Origin: Kosakonia sp. H02 | GTDB lineage: Bacteria; Pseudomonadota; Gammaproteobacteria; Enterobacterales; Enterobacteriaceae | Reading direction: 5' to 3' | Assembly (NCBI GenBank): GCA_030704225.1 | Contig: CP131915.1 | Location: 2,418,001-2,482,000, forward strand | Length of the DNA: 64,000 nt | In this document: piece by piece, positions 43,644 to 53,445 of the stretch | How the letters are laid out: every line of letters begins with the position of its first letter | How positions within the stretch are numbered: position 1 is the first letter of the stretch | Translations under genes and position numbers: made by a program | The notes under the pieces: generated by a model | Told to the model about the DNA's origin: nothing | Database searches by the model: none | Seen by the model: only the letters and a program-made list of their open reading frames with translations

Positions 43644-45370
43644 GCTGCACCCTCCAGCGAAAAGGCCTGCCACAGCCGGGCATACAATTTGCCTTCGGCC
43701 AGCAGCTCAGCATGTTTTCCCTGCTCGCGCAGTTGCCCTTTTTCCATCACGAGGATGTGTGTGGCGTGCTGGAGGGTTGAAAGGCGATGGGCAATCATCA
43801 GCGTTGTTCGCCCCTGGGTGAGCGTCGCCAGCGCCTGGCGAAGATCGGCTTCGCCATCGGGATCCAGTGCCGAGGTGGCTTCATCCATAATCAGAATGAG
43901 CGGGGCAGCGAGGATAAGCCTGGCGATAGCGACCCGCTGCACTTCCCCGCCGGAAAGGCGCACATCAATACCTGGCACCGCGTCATACCCTTTTGCCAGC
44001 GTCATAATGCGCGCATCAATCCGCGCCGCGCGAGCCGCCTGGCGGATCTCCTCCAGCGACACGTTCTCCATCCCTAGTGCTATGTTTTGCGCCAGCGAGA
44101 TAGCCGGTAAGGTCGGCGTTTGTTCCAGCACGCCCACCAGCCGGTAAAGCTGCGGCAACGGAATGTGGCGGATATCGTGCCCGTCAATGCAAATCTGCCC
44201 GCTTGTCACATCCTGCTGGCGGGCGAGCAGCCGCGCCAGCGTGGTTTTACCGGCACCGGAAGGGCCAACTAATGCGGTTACGCTGCCTGGCGGCAGGGTA
44301 AAACTGATATCGCGCAAGGCCGCCTTTTCGCCATAGTGAAAACCGACCTGATGCAGCGTGATTTCGCCTGGCCCCGGCAAAATCGGCGCGACGGCATTCG
44401 CCAGCGCCTCCTGATCCAGTAACTGCTGGATAGTGCTCGCCGCAACAAACGCTGCGCTGCGCACCTGGTTCGCCAGGGCAGCGGTCAAAACGGCTGCCGG
44501 AAGCAGCATCGCCACCAGCATCGCCACCAGCACGTCGGCTGCGCCGAGCGCGCCGCTGTTCATGCCACCGATCCCCGCAAGCAGCATCACCAGCGCCACC
44601 ACCGGCGACGATAACGCAATGATCGCGAGGGATTGCGCTTTCATCGCCGGGCGAACCAGCGCGCTGAAATCAGCATGAAACTGGCGCGACGCCGTAGTGA
44701 AACGGTGGTAACCCTCTCCCGCGCGGCCAAAGATTTTCAGCACGGCGATACCGCGCACATAGTCCACAATCACGGCGCTTATCCCGGCCAGTTGGCGGGA
44801 AATCTGCGTCATAATGTCGCGCATACTGCCGCGCGAGAGCAGCGCCATTAACAGGAAATAGAGCACGATGGGCAGGCAGGCGGCGAGCCCTAAACGCCAG
44901 TTAAGCGAGAAACAAAAAAGCAGCCCCACCAGCGGCGTCAGCACCAGCGCAACCCCTTCCACCAGGCTGTGGGCAACCAGTTGATGCAGCGCCTCAACGT
45001 CGTTTTGAATCACCTGACGGATGTTACCCGCGCTGCGCTCGTCAAACGCGTTGCCCGGCAGGCGACCGAGCTTTTCAATCAACTGCATGCGCAGGGAATA
45101 TTGCAGGTTCGCATCAGCAAAATGGGTGATCGCCAGCGCAATCGCCCCCAGGCCGGATTGCAGCCCCAGCCCGGCAATAAACCAGCCCAGCGCCGGGTAA
45201 ACCTGCCGGGCTGGCAGACCCGCAACTAATCCCTGCGTGAGATCCACCAGCGCCTGCCAGGCAATCCAGCTACTCAGGCTGGCGAAAATCTGGATAACCA
45301 CCGCGCCCAGCACCGGGCGCAATACCGGCTTCAGGAGCCGGAAAAAAGGGTGTGTGTTCACGTTCAGCAT
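43640..45370 (-). CDS. ABC transporter, fused TMD-NBD (YbtP-like)
   Basis: 576 residues. Six transmembrane helices (about 15-300), then an ATPase with Walker A GPSGAGKTT (369-377), signature LSGGEVQR (472-479) and Walker B LILIMDEATSALD (491-503). Partner of the YbtQ-like protein. It overlaps the thioesterase gene upstream by 7 bases and the YbtQ-like gene downstream by 4 bases. Confidence 0.88.
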   Translation of the reverse strand: MLNVNTHPFFRLLKPVLRPVLGAVVIQIFASLSSWIAWQALVDLTQGLVAGLPARQVYPALGWFIAGLGLQSGLGAIALAITHFADANLQYSLRMQLIEKLGRLPGNAFDERSAGNIRQVIQNDVEALHQLVAHSLVEGVALVLTPLVGLLFCFSLNWRLGLAACLPIVLYFLLMALLSRGSMRDIMTQISRQLAGISAVIVDYVRGIAVLKIFGRAGEGYHRFTTASRQFHADFSALVRPAMKAQSLAIIALSSPVVALVMLLAGIGGMNSGALGAADVLVAMLVAMLLPAAVLTAALANQVRSAAFVAASTIQQLLDQEALANAVAPILPGPGEITLHQVGFHYGEKAALRDISFTLPPGSVTALVGPSGAGKTTLARLLARQQDVTSGQICIDGHDIRHIPLPQLYRLVGVLEQTPTLPAISLAQNIALGMENVSLEEIRQAARAARIDARIMTLAKGYDAVPGIDVRLSGGEVQRVAIARLILAAPLILIMDEATSALDPDGEADLRQALATLTQGRTTLMIAHRLSTLQHATHILVMEKGQLREQGKHAELLAEGKLYARLWQAFSLEGAA

Positions 45371-46092
45371 GGCAACAACGCCCTCAAATAATGCGCTAAC
45401 GCTAGGTTGGGCGCGGCCAGGTAAAAATGGCCGCCGAGTAGTGTGGTTGAGCGAAAAACACCGCGGCTGGCGTTACGCCAGCGGGCAATCGCGGCGGGAT
45501 CAATCTCCCTGTCGTCCTCGCCATAGACCACGGTTAAATTCGCCACCGTTCCCGGCTCCGCCCGGTAGGTCTCCATCAGCCGGTAGTCTTCGCGTACCGC
45601 CGGTAAAAAGAGCTGGCACAATTCGGGGTTCTGCCACAAGGCACTACTGGCCGGGTTCTGGCGGTTCATGTCGGCAATCAGCACGGCATCATCCTGTTGA
45701 TGTAAACGGGTTTTGGGCGGGCAATCCGGCGGGTTTTGTCCTGAAACCACCGTAATCAGCGGGCGCTCTGGCGTCATCTGCTCCAGCCAGCGCGCCGCTT
45801 CCCAGGCCACCCACGCGCCCATGGAATGCCCAATCAGCAAGGCGGGGGCGGATTTATCCAGCAGAGGGTCGAGCTTGTAGGCGCACGCCTGTGCCAGCGC
45901 CTGAAGGGTGGCAGGCGCGGCTTCGCTAAGCCTGGCATCCCGCCCCGGATAGGTGACGCCCCAAAAGGGATGACCGGTGAATACCCGCGCCCAGTGCGCA
46001 TAAAACCGGGGGCTGCCGCCCGCATGGGGAAAAACCACCACTGCCGGCGCCGCGCAGTTCTCTTCCCTGCCCAGTGGCACGATAGGGCTCAT
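45364..46092 (-). CDS. Type II thioesterase of the siderophore pathway (YbtT/PchC-like)
   Basis: 242 residues, alpha/beta hydrolase. N-terminal VVFPHAGGSPRFYAHWA, nucleophile elbow GHSMG (about 95-99) with Ser, catalytic Asp region GEDDREI and His in GGHFYL near the C-terminus. Such stand-alone thioesterases hydrolyse mis-loaded or stalled thioesters from carrier domains. Coupled by 4-base overlap to the YbtU-like gene. Confidence 0.9.
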   Translation of the reverse strand: MSPIVPLGREENCAAPAVVVFPHAGGSPRFYAHWARVFTGHPFWGVTYPGRDARLSEAAPATLQALAQACAYKLDPLLDKSAPALLIGHSMGAWVAWEAARWLEQMTPERPLITVVSGQNPPDCPPKTRLHQQDDAVLIADMNRQNPASSALWQNPELCQLFLPAVREDYRLMETYRAEPGTVANLTVVYGEDDREIDPAAIARWRNASRGVFRSTTLLGGHFYLAAPNLALAHYLRALLPC

Positions 46093-47099
46093 AATTCATC
46101 CTCCTTGTCAGTGAGTCCTAATAGATTGCCGATGGCCACCGGTGGCGGCAGGCGGCGTTGCTGCGGATGCCCGGCGCGGGCGCAGATTGTCTGCCAGAGC
46201 TGCAATACCGCCAGGTGCCGCTGCTGGCGAGCGCCGTTGTGGGCATCGGCGGCCATAAAACGGCGCAGCGTCATGCGAATCGCCGCCGCCATATCCTGCT
46301 GAACAGGCATAGTGGAAAGCGGGCTGGTCAGGACAACGTTGTTATCCGCCACGTCAGAAGGCGACAGCCGACGCTCCCATATCACCTGGCCAAACGGCGA
46401 GTGCAGGGTCAGCTCGCCCTCATCGCTCAGCAAAGTGACCTGCATCAGCGGCTGGGCGTTGTCATCGGGCGAGGCGGCATCAAAACGGTTCATCAGCACG
46501 ATATCGGCGGCAATGCCTTGCCAGTTGCTACTGATCAATACCTTCTCCGGGGCGGCCATCGGGCTTGTCGAAATGGACGGTGAAGGCGCGCCGAGCACAT
46601 CGGATAACACAAACAGCGCGCAGTGCAACGTTTGTACCGAGACGCGCATCTCGGCTGAGCGCAGAAGGCTCGTCAGCGATAAACGCCTGGCCGCACGCAG
46701 GAAACAACGCACGGTCGGCATCTGGTCATAAAAGGGCGTGACGGCAAAACGCACGCCCTGGTGCTGCGCAGTTCTTAACGTATTCACCCAGTCATGAGGA
46801 TGAAGCGGCAGTTCCTGCAATACCGGTATGCCAGCCTGCAACAGACGGCGGGCGAGCGCATCCCCTTCCCCGCCGACAATGGCGGAGCGCACCGCCACCA
46901 CCGCGCACGCCGGGCGCGAGTGCCCCAGCGCCTGGTCAAGGCCCGCGAAATAATCACAGGCCAGCGTTTTCGCCAGTTGTCGCCCTCTCTTTCCCCCGCA
47001 GCCAATAATGGCCCGTAACCCGTGTCCTTGTAGTGCGCGGGCATAATGGGCCCCGAACGTGGCGCCCACCACCCAAATCCCTTGTGGGGTGAAGGTCAT
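46089..47099 (-). CDS. Thiazolinyl imine reductase (YbtU/Irp3/PchG-like)
   Basis: 336 residues. The N-terminal Rossmann domain (GIWVVGATFGAHYARALQGHG, about 7-27; CAVVAVRSAIVGGEGDALARRLL; PVLQELPLHPHDW) and the C-terminal Gfo/Idh-like domain match the siderophore thiazoline reductase family. Members use NADPH to reduce one carrier-bound thiazoline to a thiazolidine. Its presence predicts at least one reduced ring in the product. It overlaps both neighbouring genes by 4 bases. Confidence 0.88.
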   Translation of the reverse strand: MTFTPQGIWVVGATFGAHYARALQGHGLRAIIGCGGKRGRQLAKTLACDYFAGLDQALGHSRPACAVVAVRSAIVGGEGDALARRLLQAGIPVLQELPLHPHDWVNTLRTAQHQGVRFAVTPFYDQMPTVRCFLRAARRLSLTSLLRSAEMRVSVQTLHCALFVLSDVLGAPSPSISTSPMAAPEKVLISSNWQGIAADIVLMNRFDAASPDDNAQPLMQVTLLSDEGELTLHSPFGQVIWERRLSPSDVADNNVVLTSPLSTMPVQQDMAAAIRMTLRRFMAADAHNGARQQRHLAVLQLWQTICARAGHPQQRRLPPPVAIGNLLGLTDKEDEL

Positions 47100-48172
47100 A
47101 TTTCACCCTCCTCGCAGGCCAATACGTTGTGTGGAGGGTGCCAGATGATGCGCACTCCTTCCGGCGGCTGCCGCTGCCAGTGCGACCAAATCGCCAGCGA
47201 TTGCGGGCGCTGTGAAAACCAGCTTGCGCCCGGCGTTTGCGCGTGAGCATTGACCATCGCCCACGCCGCCACCGCGCCCGTCACCTGATAGCTATCAATA
47301 CAGCTTAATACCGTGCGCTGGGTTCCCTCTTCAGCGCTCAGGCAAAACCACGGCGTCTTCCCTTCCAGCGCCTGCGCTATTCGCTGCGAGGCAGACGCAG
47401 GGATTTGCCCTAACACCATCATTTCATTGAGCAGATGGGTGATTTCTGTCGAGTCGGTGACGTTAAAACTGCACAGCGCCAGCAGGGATAAGTCCTCTGC
47501 GGCGCAGGCCGCTTCTTCATCGACAAAGGGGTGTACGCGCGCCGAAGCGGGAAAGTCGTTGGGCGTCGGCGGCACGTCCACCACGCGCTGCCACCGCCCT
47601 TGTTGCAAACAGAGCCCTGCATAACCGGTACGGTTGTTCACCGCTTGCAGATATTCCGCAAGCCCGGCGCAGGTGAGCGGTTGCAGGCCGCCGGTGAAAG
47701 TGACCACCTGCAATAACTCCGGGCGAGGAAAGCGGGCGGCGAGCGCACGAATAGCCACGCCCACTAACCCTGGCTGAACGCCCGCGCCGAGAATGCCGAG
47801 CCAGCCCGCCGCCGCCAGCGGTTGCTGCCAGCGCTGGATGGTCGCCGCATCGCCGCCGGGATCGATAAAAACACCGGGGCCTGGACAATGCGTTAAAAGC
47901 TGGATGAGTACCCGATCGGTCAGCACAAAAGAGGGGCCAGCACACTGAATAAACCGGCGGCAAGCGCAGACCGCCGCAGGCCACGGCGTGGAGGCCTGTA
48001 CATCCAGTTCCGCAAAGCTCAGGCGTTCACAGGACAAATGGGCTAAACGGCGCCTTAAGCGAGTGATATTGCGCCCGGTGGCAAGCACGCGCTCCCCGTG
48101 GCGCAATAACGCCTCGACGCAGGCCACGCCAACCGTTCCCGCAGCACCGATCACCACAATCACCCCGCTCAT
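47096..48172 (-). CDS. Saccharopine-dehydrogenase-like NAD(P) oxidoreductase
   Basis: 358 residues. N-terminal Rossmann motif VIVVIGAAGTVGVACVEALL (about 4-23), then a YDL/SCAD-type core (FIDPGGDAATIQRW, GAGVQPGLVGVAIRALA). Related to saccharopine dehydrogenase-like reductases rather than to the PchG/YbtU family. Yersiniabactin and pyochelin loci have no such gene among their core enzymes. A second reductase of a different family in the same operon suggests an extra tailoring step on the chain or its precursor. Overlaps both neighbours by 4 bases. Confidence 0.78.
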   Translation of the reverse strand: MSGVIVVIGAAGTVGVACVEALLRHGERVLATGRNITRLRRRLAHLSCERLSFAELDVQASTPWPAAVCACRRFIQCAGPSFVLTDRVLIQLLTHCPGPGVFIDPGGDAATIQRWQQPLAAAGWLGILGAGVQPGLVGVAIRALAARFPRPELLQVVTFTGGLQPLTCAGLAEYLQAVNNRTGYAGLCLQQGRWQRVVDVPPTPNDFPASARVHPFVDEEAACAAEDLSLLALCSFNVTDSTEITHLLNEMMVLGQIPASASQRIAQALEGKTPWFCLSAEEGTQRTVLSCIDSYQVTGAVAAWAMVNAHAQTPGASWFSQRPQSLAIWSHWQRQPPEGVRIIWHPPHNVLACEEGEI

Positions 48173-51100
48173 GCCCAGACCTCACTCAACAGGACAGCAA
48201 CAGACTCGGCGCCCTGCCCTTCCAGGCAATCAAAATGGTTACCGGCGATATCGCAGATGGTCAGTTCCCCCAGGCAATAGCGTTGCCAGAAGTGGGTCAT
48301 ATCGTCGCGCAGCAGCGGTAAAAAAGGGATGTCACCGCGCTGGCGCAAAAAGGTCACATTACCGACATAGCCCAGACGCGAAAATGCGCCGACGGCGCGC
48401 AGGCTGGCAAGATAGACCGCCCGCAGCGCCTGCAAGGTGGCGAGATCAAACTGTGCGTGATGCGCCAGTCGCTCAAGGCGCTGCTGGCTATCGCGTGGGG
48501 CCGTTTTTAGAACCTGCGTAATGCCCGGGAAACGGGGCGCTAACCCGGCAATGCAGCCTTCGGGGATACGGTCGTGATGGATTTTTCGCGCGTGGTTAAT
48601 CAGTTCTCCCAGTTCAGCTTGCGGGAAATCCAGCCCGATATCGCCCGCCGGACGGTGCAGCAACAGCGCCAGCGAGTAATCCAGCAGCAGGTCGTCTTCA
48701 ACGACAAACGGAATGCGATACGCGCTGGTAACGATAAGCTGTTTGACCTCAATGCCCGCCTCCAGCAACTTTTCCGCCATCACGGCGGCGACCAGCCCAC
48801 CCATGCAGTAGCCAAACAGATAAACCCGGCGGATTTGTTGCCCCCGCAGCGCCTGCACGTAACGTTCGGCCAGCGTCTCAAATAAGGCGTCAGCGGGCAG
48901 AGTCAAATAGCCATCCCCGACGGTACGGCTGATCCCCAGCACGGCAGGCCGCTCGCGTAATGATGACAGCGCCGCCACCAGCGCGCGGTAAGGCTCCAGC
49001 CCGCCGGAGCCGTCATGAATCAGGCAAAGCACTTCGCCCTCGCGGTGTTGACCGCACGCAGGCAGAAGGAGGCTGACTGGCGAAACGTCATGGGCCGTCG
49101 CGGTCGACGATGGTGTCTGCTGCCAGGCAATCCTGGCGCAATTTTCCAGCGTCGGATCGGCGACAAACTGGCGTAACAAATCATCCCAGGCGAGGTTTTC
49201 CGCACCGGGTATGGCGCGCCGCAGCTTGCCAACACATTTTGCCAGCAGCAACGAGTCCCCGCCGACATCAAAGAAACTGGCGGCAGGCGTGAGCGCATCG
49301 GGGTTATCGAGCCCCAACACCTCCGCCCAGACGCCCGCCACCGCACGCTGGCTGTCACTCAGCGGTACGGCGAGTTGTGGCGTCGCGGTTGCGGCTGTCG
49401 GTATCGCCTGCGCTAACGCTTTGCGATCGACCTTGCCATTCGCGGTTAACGGTAAGGCATCCAGCAGCAGCAAACGGTCAGGCACCATGTAAGCAGGCAG
49501 GCGCTGGCGCAACAGCGTGTTCAGTTGATCCGCGTCGAGGCGCGCGTTGCGGCTACCTGAACGCGCCCAGATTACCGTCTGGTGGATCTTCTGCATCGCA
49601 CGCTGGGCGGGATCGGCGGTGTCGGCATCGTCGGGGAACATCACATGCTGGCGAAACGCCGAGGCGTCGAGCGCCTGTCGCCAGTTATCGCGGCAATAAA
49701 ATACTTCCCCGCTCGCGGCCCGCTCATCCGTAAAACCCTCCAGCCCGATGATAAATTCCATCGTGACCATTAGCGGCGCATTGGGACGAGTAGCGTCAAT
49801 CACCGCTAAATCTCCGCCGGGCGCCAATAATTCATGTAGCTGATTGAGCGCCTGTGGGATATGCCGGGCGTTATGCAATACATTGGCGCAAATCACCACA
49901 TCCCAGGCGGCAAGGGGAATGCCCTGCTCCGTCAGGGGGCGGTTCAGATCGACAATGCGGGTGGAAATCTCCGGCCACTGGTTCTGCGCGTCGTCGAGGA
50001 AAAAGCGGGAAACATCGGTAAACAGATACTCAAATTTCAGCCCCGGTATCTGGCGCAGATGCTCAATCACCGGCGCGCTCGTGCCGCCAACACCCGCGCC
50101 AATTTCGATAATGCGCAGCGGGCGCTGCTCCTCTATCGCCCGCCGGGCATGAGCCGACACGCCCGCGACAATCAGCGCATTCAGATAGCGGTTAATAAGG
50201 TTACCGCCGTAGGAGGCGCGCGCCACCGCCATGCTGCCCTGCGGGAAGAGTAACGCCAGCAGATCCACCTCGCCTCTCACCACCGCCTCTAGCTGGTGCA
50301 GACACTGTTCGACGTAGGCCATCTGCTGGTCGCCATAATCGATTTCCTGCGCCAGTTCGCGAGCCTGCTGCCAGAGATGCTGCGCCGTGGCAAGCGAGAC
50401 AGAGACACCGACAAGCCGCACCGCGTTTTCCCGGAGCAACCGATCCCAGCGCGCCATCAGCGCCAGATGTTCTGGTTTTACGGCAATCTTGCGCTGGCGA
50501 ATATCCTGCATCGCCACCAGCGCGGCCAGCTCCATAGTGTCGATAAGCTGCGCGAAACGCGGGGCATCCAGCGTGGAGATGCTCTGCTGATGCTGGTGCG
50601 CAACCGCCTCAATAACCCGGTTATCAACGGACGCGGAGCCATCGTGAATGTTGGCTGGCGTGACTGCCGCAACCAGTTGGTTTTGCGCCGTCAACACCAC
50701 CGCCGCGTCGCCCACTTCAGGACGCGTGCGCAAAATGGCGGCAATTTCACCGGGTTCAATACGGTGACCATGGCGTTTTATCTGATCGTCTTTGCGGCCC
50801 AAAAACACGATATCGCCATTGTCGAGATAACGGCCAAGATCGCCGGTAAGAAAAGCTGGCTGGCCGTTCAGGGTGATAAACGCTGACGTGTCTGCGCCTA
50901 AATAGCCCGCACTGACCGCCGGGCCGATAATCACAATTTCGCCGATCTGCCCGGCAACCGTCTCTTCCCTGTCACTGTTGAGCACCTTCATCGCCTGGCC
51001 GGGAAGCGCGCGGCCATACGGAATTGAGCAACTGTAGCGCCGCCCCGGCTCGACTTCGTGGTAATTCGACCAGATTGACGCTTCCGTTGCGCCACCCAGC

Positions 51101-53445
51101 GCGATAAAGCGACAGTCCGGCAGCCACTGGCGCAGTTGCTCAGGCTGGGTCACCGGGATCCAGTCGCCGGACAACAGCGCCGCACGCAACGCGCAAGGCT
51201 GACGCTCTGCGCCCTCCAGCAACAGTTGCAACTGCGCGGGCACCGAGTTCCAGAGCGTCACCCGATGCCGCACAATATCCTGCGCCCACGATACCGGGTC
51301 CGGCGTGGTTCCCGCGCCCGGGATAACCAGCGCGCCGCCCGCATTCAGCACGCCAAAGACGTTAAAAATCGCCAGATCGAATGACGGGCGCGACACCGCC
51401 AGCACCCGGTCATCCTCATCCAGCGCCAGCAGCGTGTGCAGCGCCTCAAGGGTCGTCAGCGCCTGCGCGTGCGTAATCGGCACGCCTTTCGGTGTGCCGG
51501 TTGAACCGGAGGTGAAAATGATATAGGCGATATCCTCTGGCGAAACGGGGCGCGTGTTACCGGCTTCCCCGTCGCATGCATTGAGCGAGTCAGGCATCAG
51601 CCAGTACTGGCCCTGCTGCGGGAAAGTGTTTTTAAGGGTCGTGCAAATGGCCTGCTGGCGCGCCTGCGGCCAGCCGGGATCGACAGGCACAAACGCGGCA
51701 CCTGCCATTAATGCGCCTATCTGCGCAGCGACCTGCTCAACGCCTGGCGCAAGCACAATCAGCGCCGTATCGCCCGGCTGGCAATCTTGCGCATCCAGCC
51801 AGGCGCACCAGCGGCTGGCGCGGTGGATAAGCTCCCCGCGCGTCAGTACGCTTTCCCCGTGAATAACCGCCACGTGGTCTGGTTTCTGCTGCGCCAGGCG
51901 GCAAAACGCCGCAATCAGACTCGTTTCAACGGGCTGCCCCATGGCGGGTAAATGCAGCGCTTTGCGCGACAGCGGCGGCTGCGACCAGCGTTCAGCATCC
52001 GCAGATAACGCGGTCATCGCCGTACAAAAATCGGCAAACGCCGCATCCAGCACCGACTCGGGGTAGCCGCCAACGCGGGTGTCCCAGACAATGGTCATGC
52101 CGCCCTGCGCATCCGCAAGCTGGATATCCAGCAGCACCTGCGGGGTGCGGCTTAACCCTTGCTCAATGCGGTTTTTAAAGAAATCGCCCTCTTCGTGACC
52201 TGCTCCGAGTGTGGAGGTCAGCACAATGGGCGTGCGCCGCGCGTCGGTCGGCAGCATACGCAGTACTTCCACGCCTGAAATATCGCGGTGATCCAGCGCA
52301 TCAAAGAGCTGGCGTTGAACCTCAGCGGCGGCGTCGGCGACGCTTGTTTCCGCATCGTTTTCCAGAGCAAGCAGCAAGGTCGAGGTGAAATCGCCGACAA
52401 TGCGCATCACATCGTCCGCCACCGGGTGGCGATCCATAAGCGTCAGCGTGATACGTGAATGCGCCCGATCGCCGTAACGGCGGGCAAGCTGACCGAGCAC
52501 CGCCAGCGCCACCGACGTGGGTGTGACGGCATGCTGGCGGGCAAAGGCTAAAAACGCCTGCCAGGCGGGTTTATCCAGCGTATGGCTGCGGCGGCGATAG
52601 CGCACCTCATCATCAGCCATTTGCGGCTCGCCAAAACTCATCGCTGGCGGGAACGTGGCCGCTTTTTGCTGCCAGAACGTTTGCGCGCGTTGATAAGCCT
52701 GCTCGCCCGCCGGGCTTGCACGCAGACGTGCCAGATGCAGCACATAATCGCGAAACGAAAGCGATGGCGCTTCCAGCACCCGCCCAGGCTGGTTTAGCGC
52801 GCGGGCAAAATCCGCCAGCATGACGCCGATACCGATAAAATCCGTCATTAACAGATCGACCGAGAGATGCAGCGTGGCCCGCTCGCCCATCGTCACGATA
52901 TGCGCCGCCATCAGCGGCGGGGTTTGCGGGTTGTAGTGCCGGTGCTTTAACCGGGCGCGAACCTCCTCCTGCACCTGGTCAAAGTCCAGCGCCGTTTCGC
53001 AGACCGAAACATCAAGCGGCACGGCAACATCCGGGTCTATCTGCTGCCAGCCTTCAGGGGAAAAACGCGCCTGCACCATGTCATGGCACGACACCATGTG
53101 CTGCCAGGCGGCCTGGTAATCCTCCACCGTCCAGCGCGCGGGAGCAGAAATATCCAGTTCAGCGTAACCATGGCAACCGGTGCCGCCCGCCTCCCAGGCC
53201 GAGGTTTGCCCCAGCAAATACGCCGCCTGCACAGCGGTCAGCGGGAAGGGTTCGTGCCGCTGTTCCGGGTGGTTCTGCACGCGATTTTGCTGGCGTAACG
53301 CCGCTAAAAGCGCCTCTTTTTGCTCACTTACCTGCTGGCGTAATTCAGCGGTAAAGACCCCTTCCGGCGCGCGAAAACACAATTTGCCGCCGCTTTCCCA
53401 CAACACGATATTGAGCTGCTGTAACTGTTCAAGAAAAGTGTTCAT
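48169..53445 (-). CDS. NRPS, docking-Cy-A(MT)-PCP-TE (PchF-like terminal module)
   Basis: 1758 residues. Domains by motif: TubC-like N-terminal docking segment (about 1-55); cyclization domain (about 66-490) with DLLMTD at 197-202; adenylation domain (about 505-1345) with FTSGSTGTPKG (644-654), FLTGDLG and core GKVDRKAL. A methyltransferase is inserted (about 930-1300; SAM motif IIEIGAGVGG at 1112-1121). Carrier domain GGDSL with phosphopantetheine Ser1398. Thioesterase (about 1465-1758). Adenylation pocket residues read approximately D-L-F-N-L-S-L-I-W-K, a cysteine-type code. The thioesterase nucleophile elbow is GYCMG, with Cys1547 where Ser is usual, and His1737 in GNHFD. The architecture is that of pyochelin PchF plus a docking domain. 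It should add and methylate the last Cys-derived ring and release the product. Confidence 0.92.
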   Translation of the reverse strand: MNTFLEQLQQLNIVLWESGGKLCFRAPEGVFTAELRQQVSEQKEALLAALRQQNRVQNHPEQRHEPFPLTAVQAAYLLGQTSAWEAGGTGCHGYAELDISAPARWTVEDYQAAWQHMVSCHDMVQARFSPEGWQQIDPDVAVPLDVSVCETALDFDQVQEEVRARLKHRHYNPQTPPLMAAHIVTMGERATLHLSVDLLMTDFIGIGVMLADFARALNQPGRVLEAPSLSFRDYVLHLARLRASPAGEQAYQRAQTFWQQKAATFPPAMSFGEPQMADDEVRYRRRSHTLDKPAWQAFLAFARQHAVTPTSVALAVLGQLARRYGDRAHSRITLTLMDRHPVADDVMRIVGDFTSTLLLALENDAETSVADAAAEVQRQLFDALDHRDISGVEVLRMLPTDARRTPIVLTSTLGAGHEEGDFFKNRIEQGLSRTPQVLLDIQLADAQGGMTIVWDTRVGGYPESVLDAAFADFCTAMTALSADAERWSQPPLSRKALHLPAMGQPVETSLIAAFCRLAQQKPDHVAVIHGESVLTRGELIHRASRWCAWLDAQDCQPGDTALIVLAPGVEQVAAQIGALMAGAAFVPVDPGWPQARQQAICTTLKNTFPQQGQYWLMPDSLNACDGEAGNTRPVSPEDIAYIIFTSGSTGTPKGVPITHAQALTTLEALHTLLALDEDDRVLAVSRPSFDLAIFNVFGVLNAGGALVIPGAGTTPDPVSWAQDIVRHRVTLWNSVPAQLQLLLEGAERQPCALRAALLSGDWIPVTQPEQLRQWLPDCRFIALGGATEASIWSNYHEVEPGRRYSCSIPYGRALPGQAMKVLNSDREETVAGQIGEIVIIGPAVSAGYLGADTSAFITLNGQPAFLTGDLGRYLDNGDIVFLGRKDDQIKRHGHRIEPGEIAAILRTRPEVGDAAVVLTAQNQLVAAVTPANIHDGSASVDNRVIEAVAHQHQQSISTLDAPRFAQLIDTMELAALVAMQDIRQRKIAVKPEHLALMARWDRLLRENAVRLVGVSVSLATAQHLWQQARELAQEIDYGDQQMAYVEQCLHQLEAVVRGEVDLLALLFPQGSMAVARASYGGNLINRYLNALIVAGVSAHARRAIEEQRPLRIIEIGAGVGGTSAPVIEHLRQIPGLKFEYLFTDVSRFFLDDAQNQWPEISTRIVDLNRPLTEQGIPLAAWDVVICANVLHNARHIPQALNQLHELLAPGGDLAVIDATRPNAPLMVTMEFIIGLEGFTDERAASGEVFYCRDNWRQALDASAFRQHVMFPDDADTADPAQRAMQKIHQTVIWARSGSRNARLDADQLNTLLRQRLPAYMVPDRLLLLDALPLTANGKVDRKALAQAIPTAATATPQLAVPLSDSQRAVAGVWAEVLGLDNPDALTPAASFFDVGGDSLLLAKCVGKLRRAIPGAENLAWDDLLRQFVADPTLENCARIAWQQTPSSTATAHDVSPVSLLLPACGQHREGEVLCLIHDGSGGLEPYRALVAALSSLRERPAVLGISRTVGDGYLTLPADALFETLAERYVQALRGQQIRRVYLFGYCMGGLVAAVMAEKLLEAGIEVKQLIVTSAYRIPFVVEDDLLLDYSLALLLHRPAGDIGLDFPQAELGELINHARKIHHDRIPEGCIAGLAPRFPGITQVLKTAPRDSQQRLERLAHHAQFDLATLQALRAVYLASLRAVGAFSRLGYVGNVTFLRQRGDIPFLPLLRDDMTHFWQRYCLGELTICDIAGNHFDCLEGQGAESVAVLLSEVWA

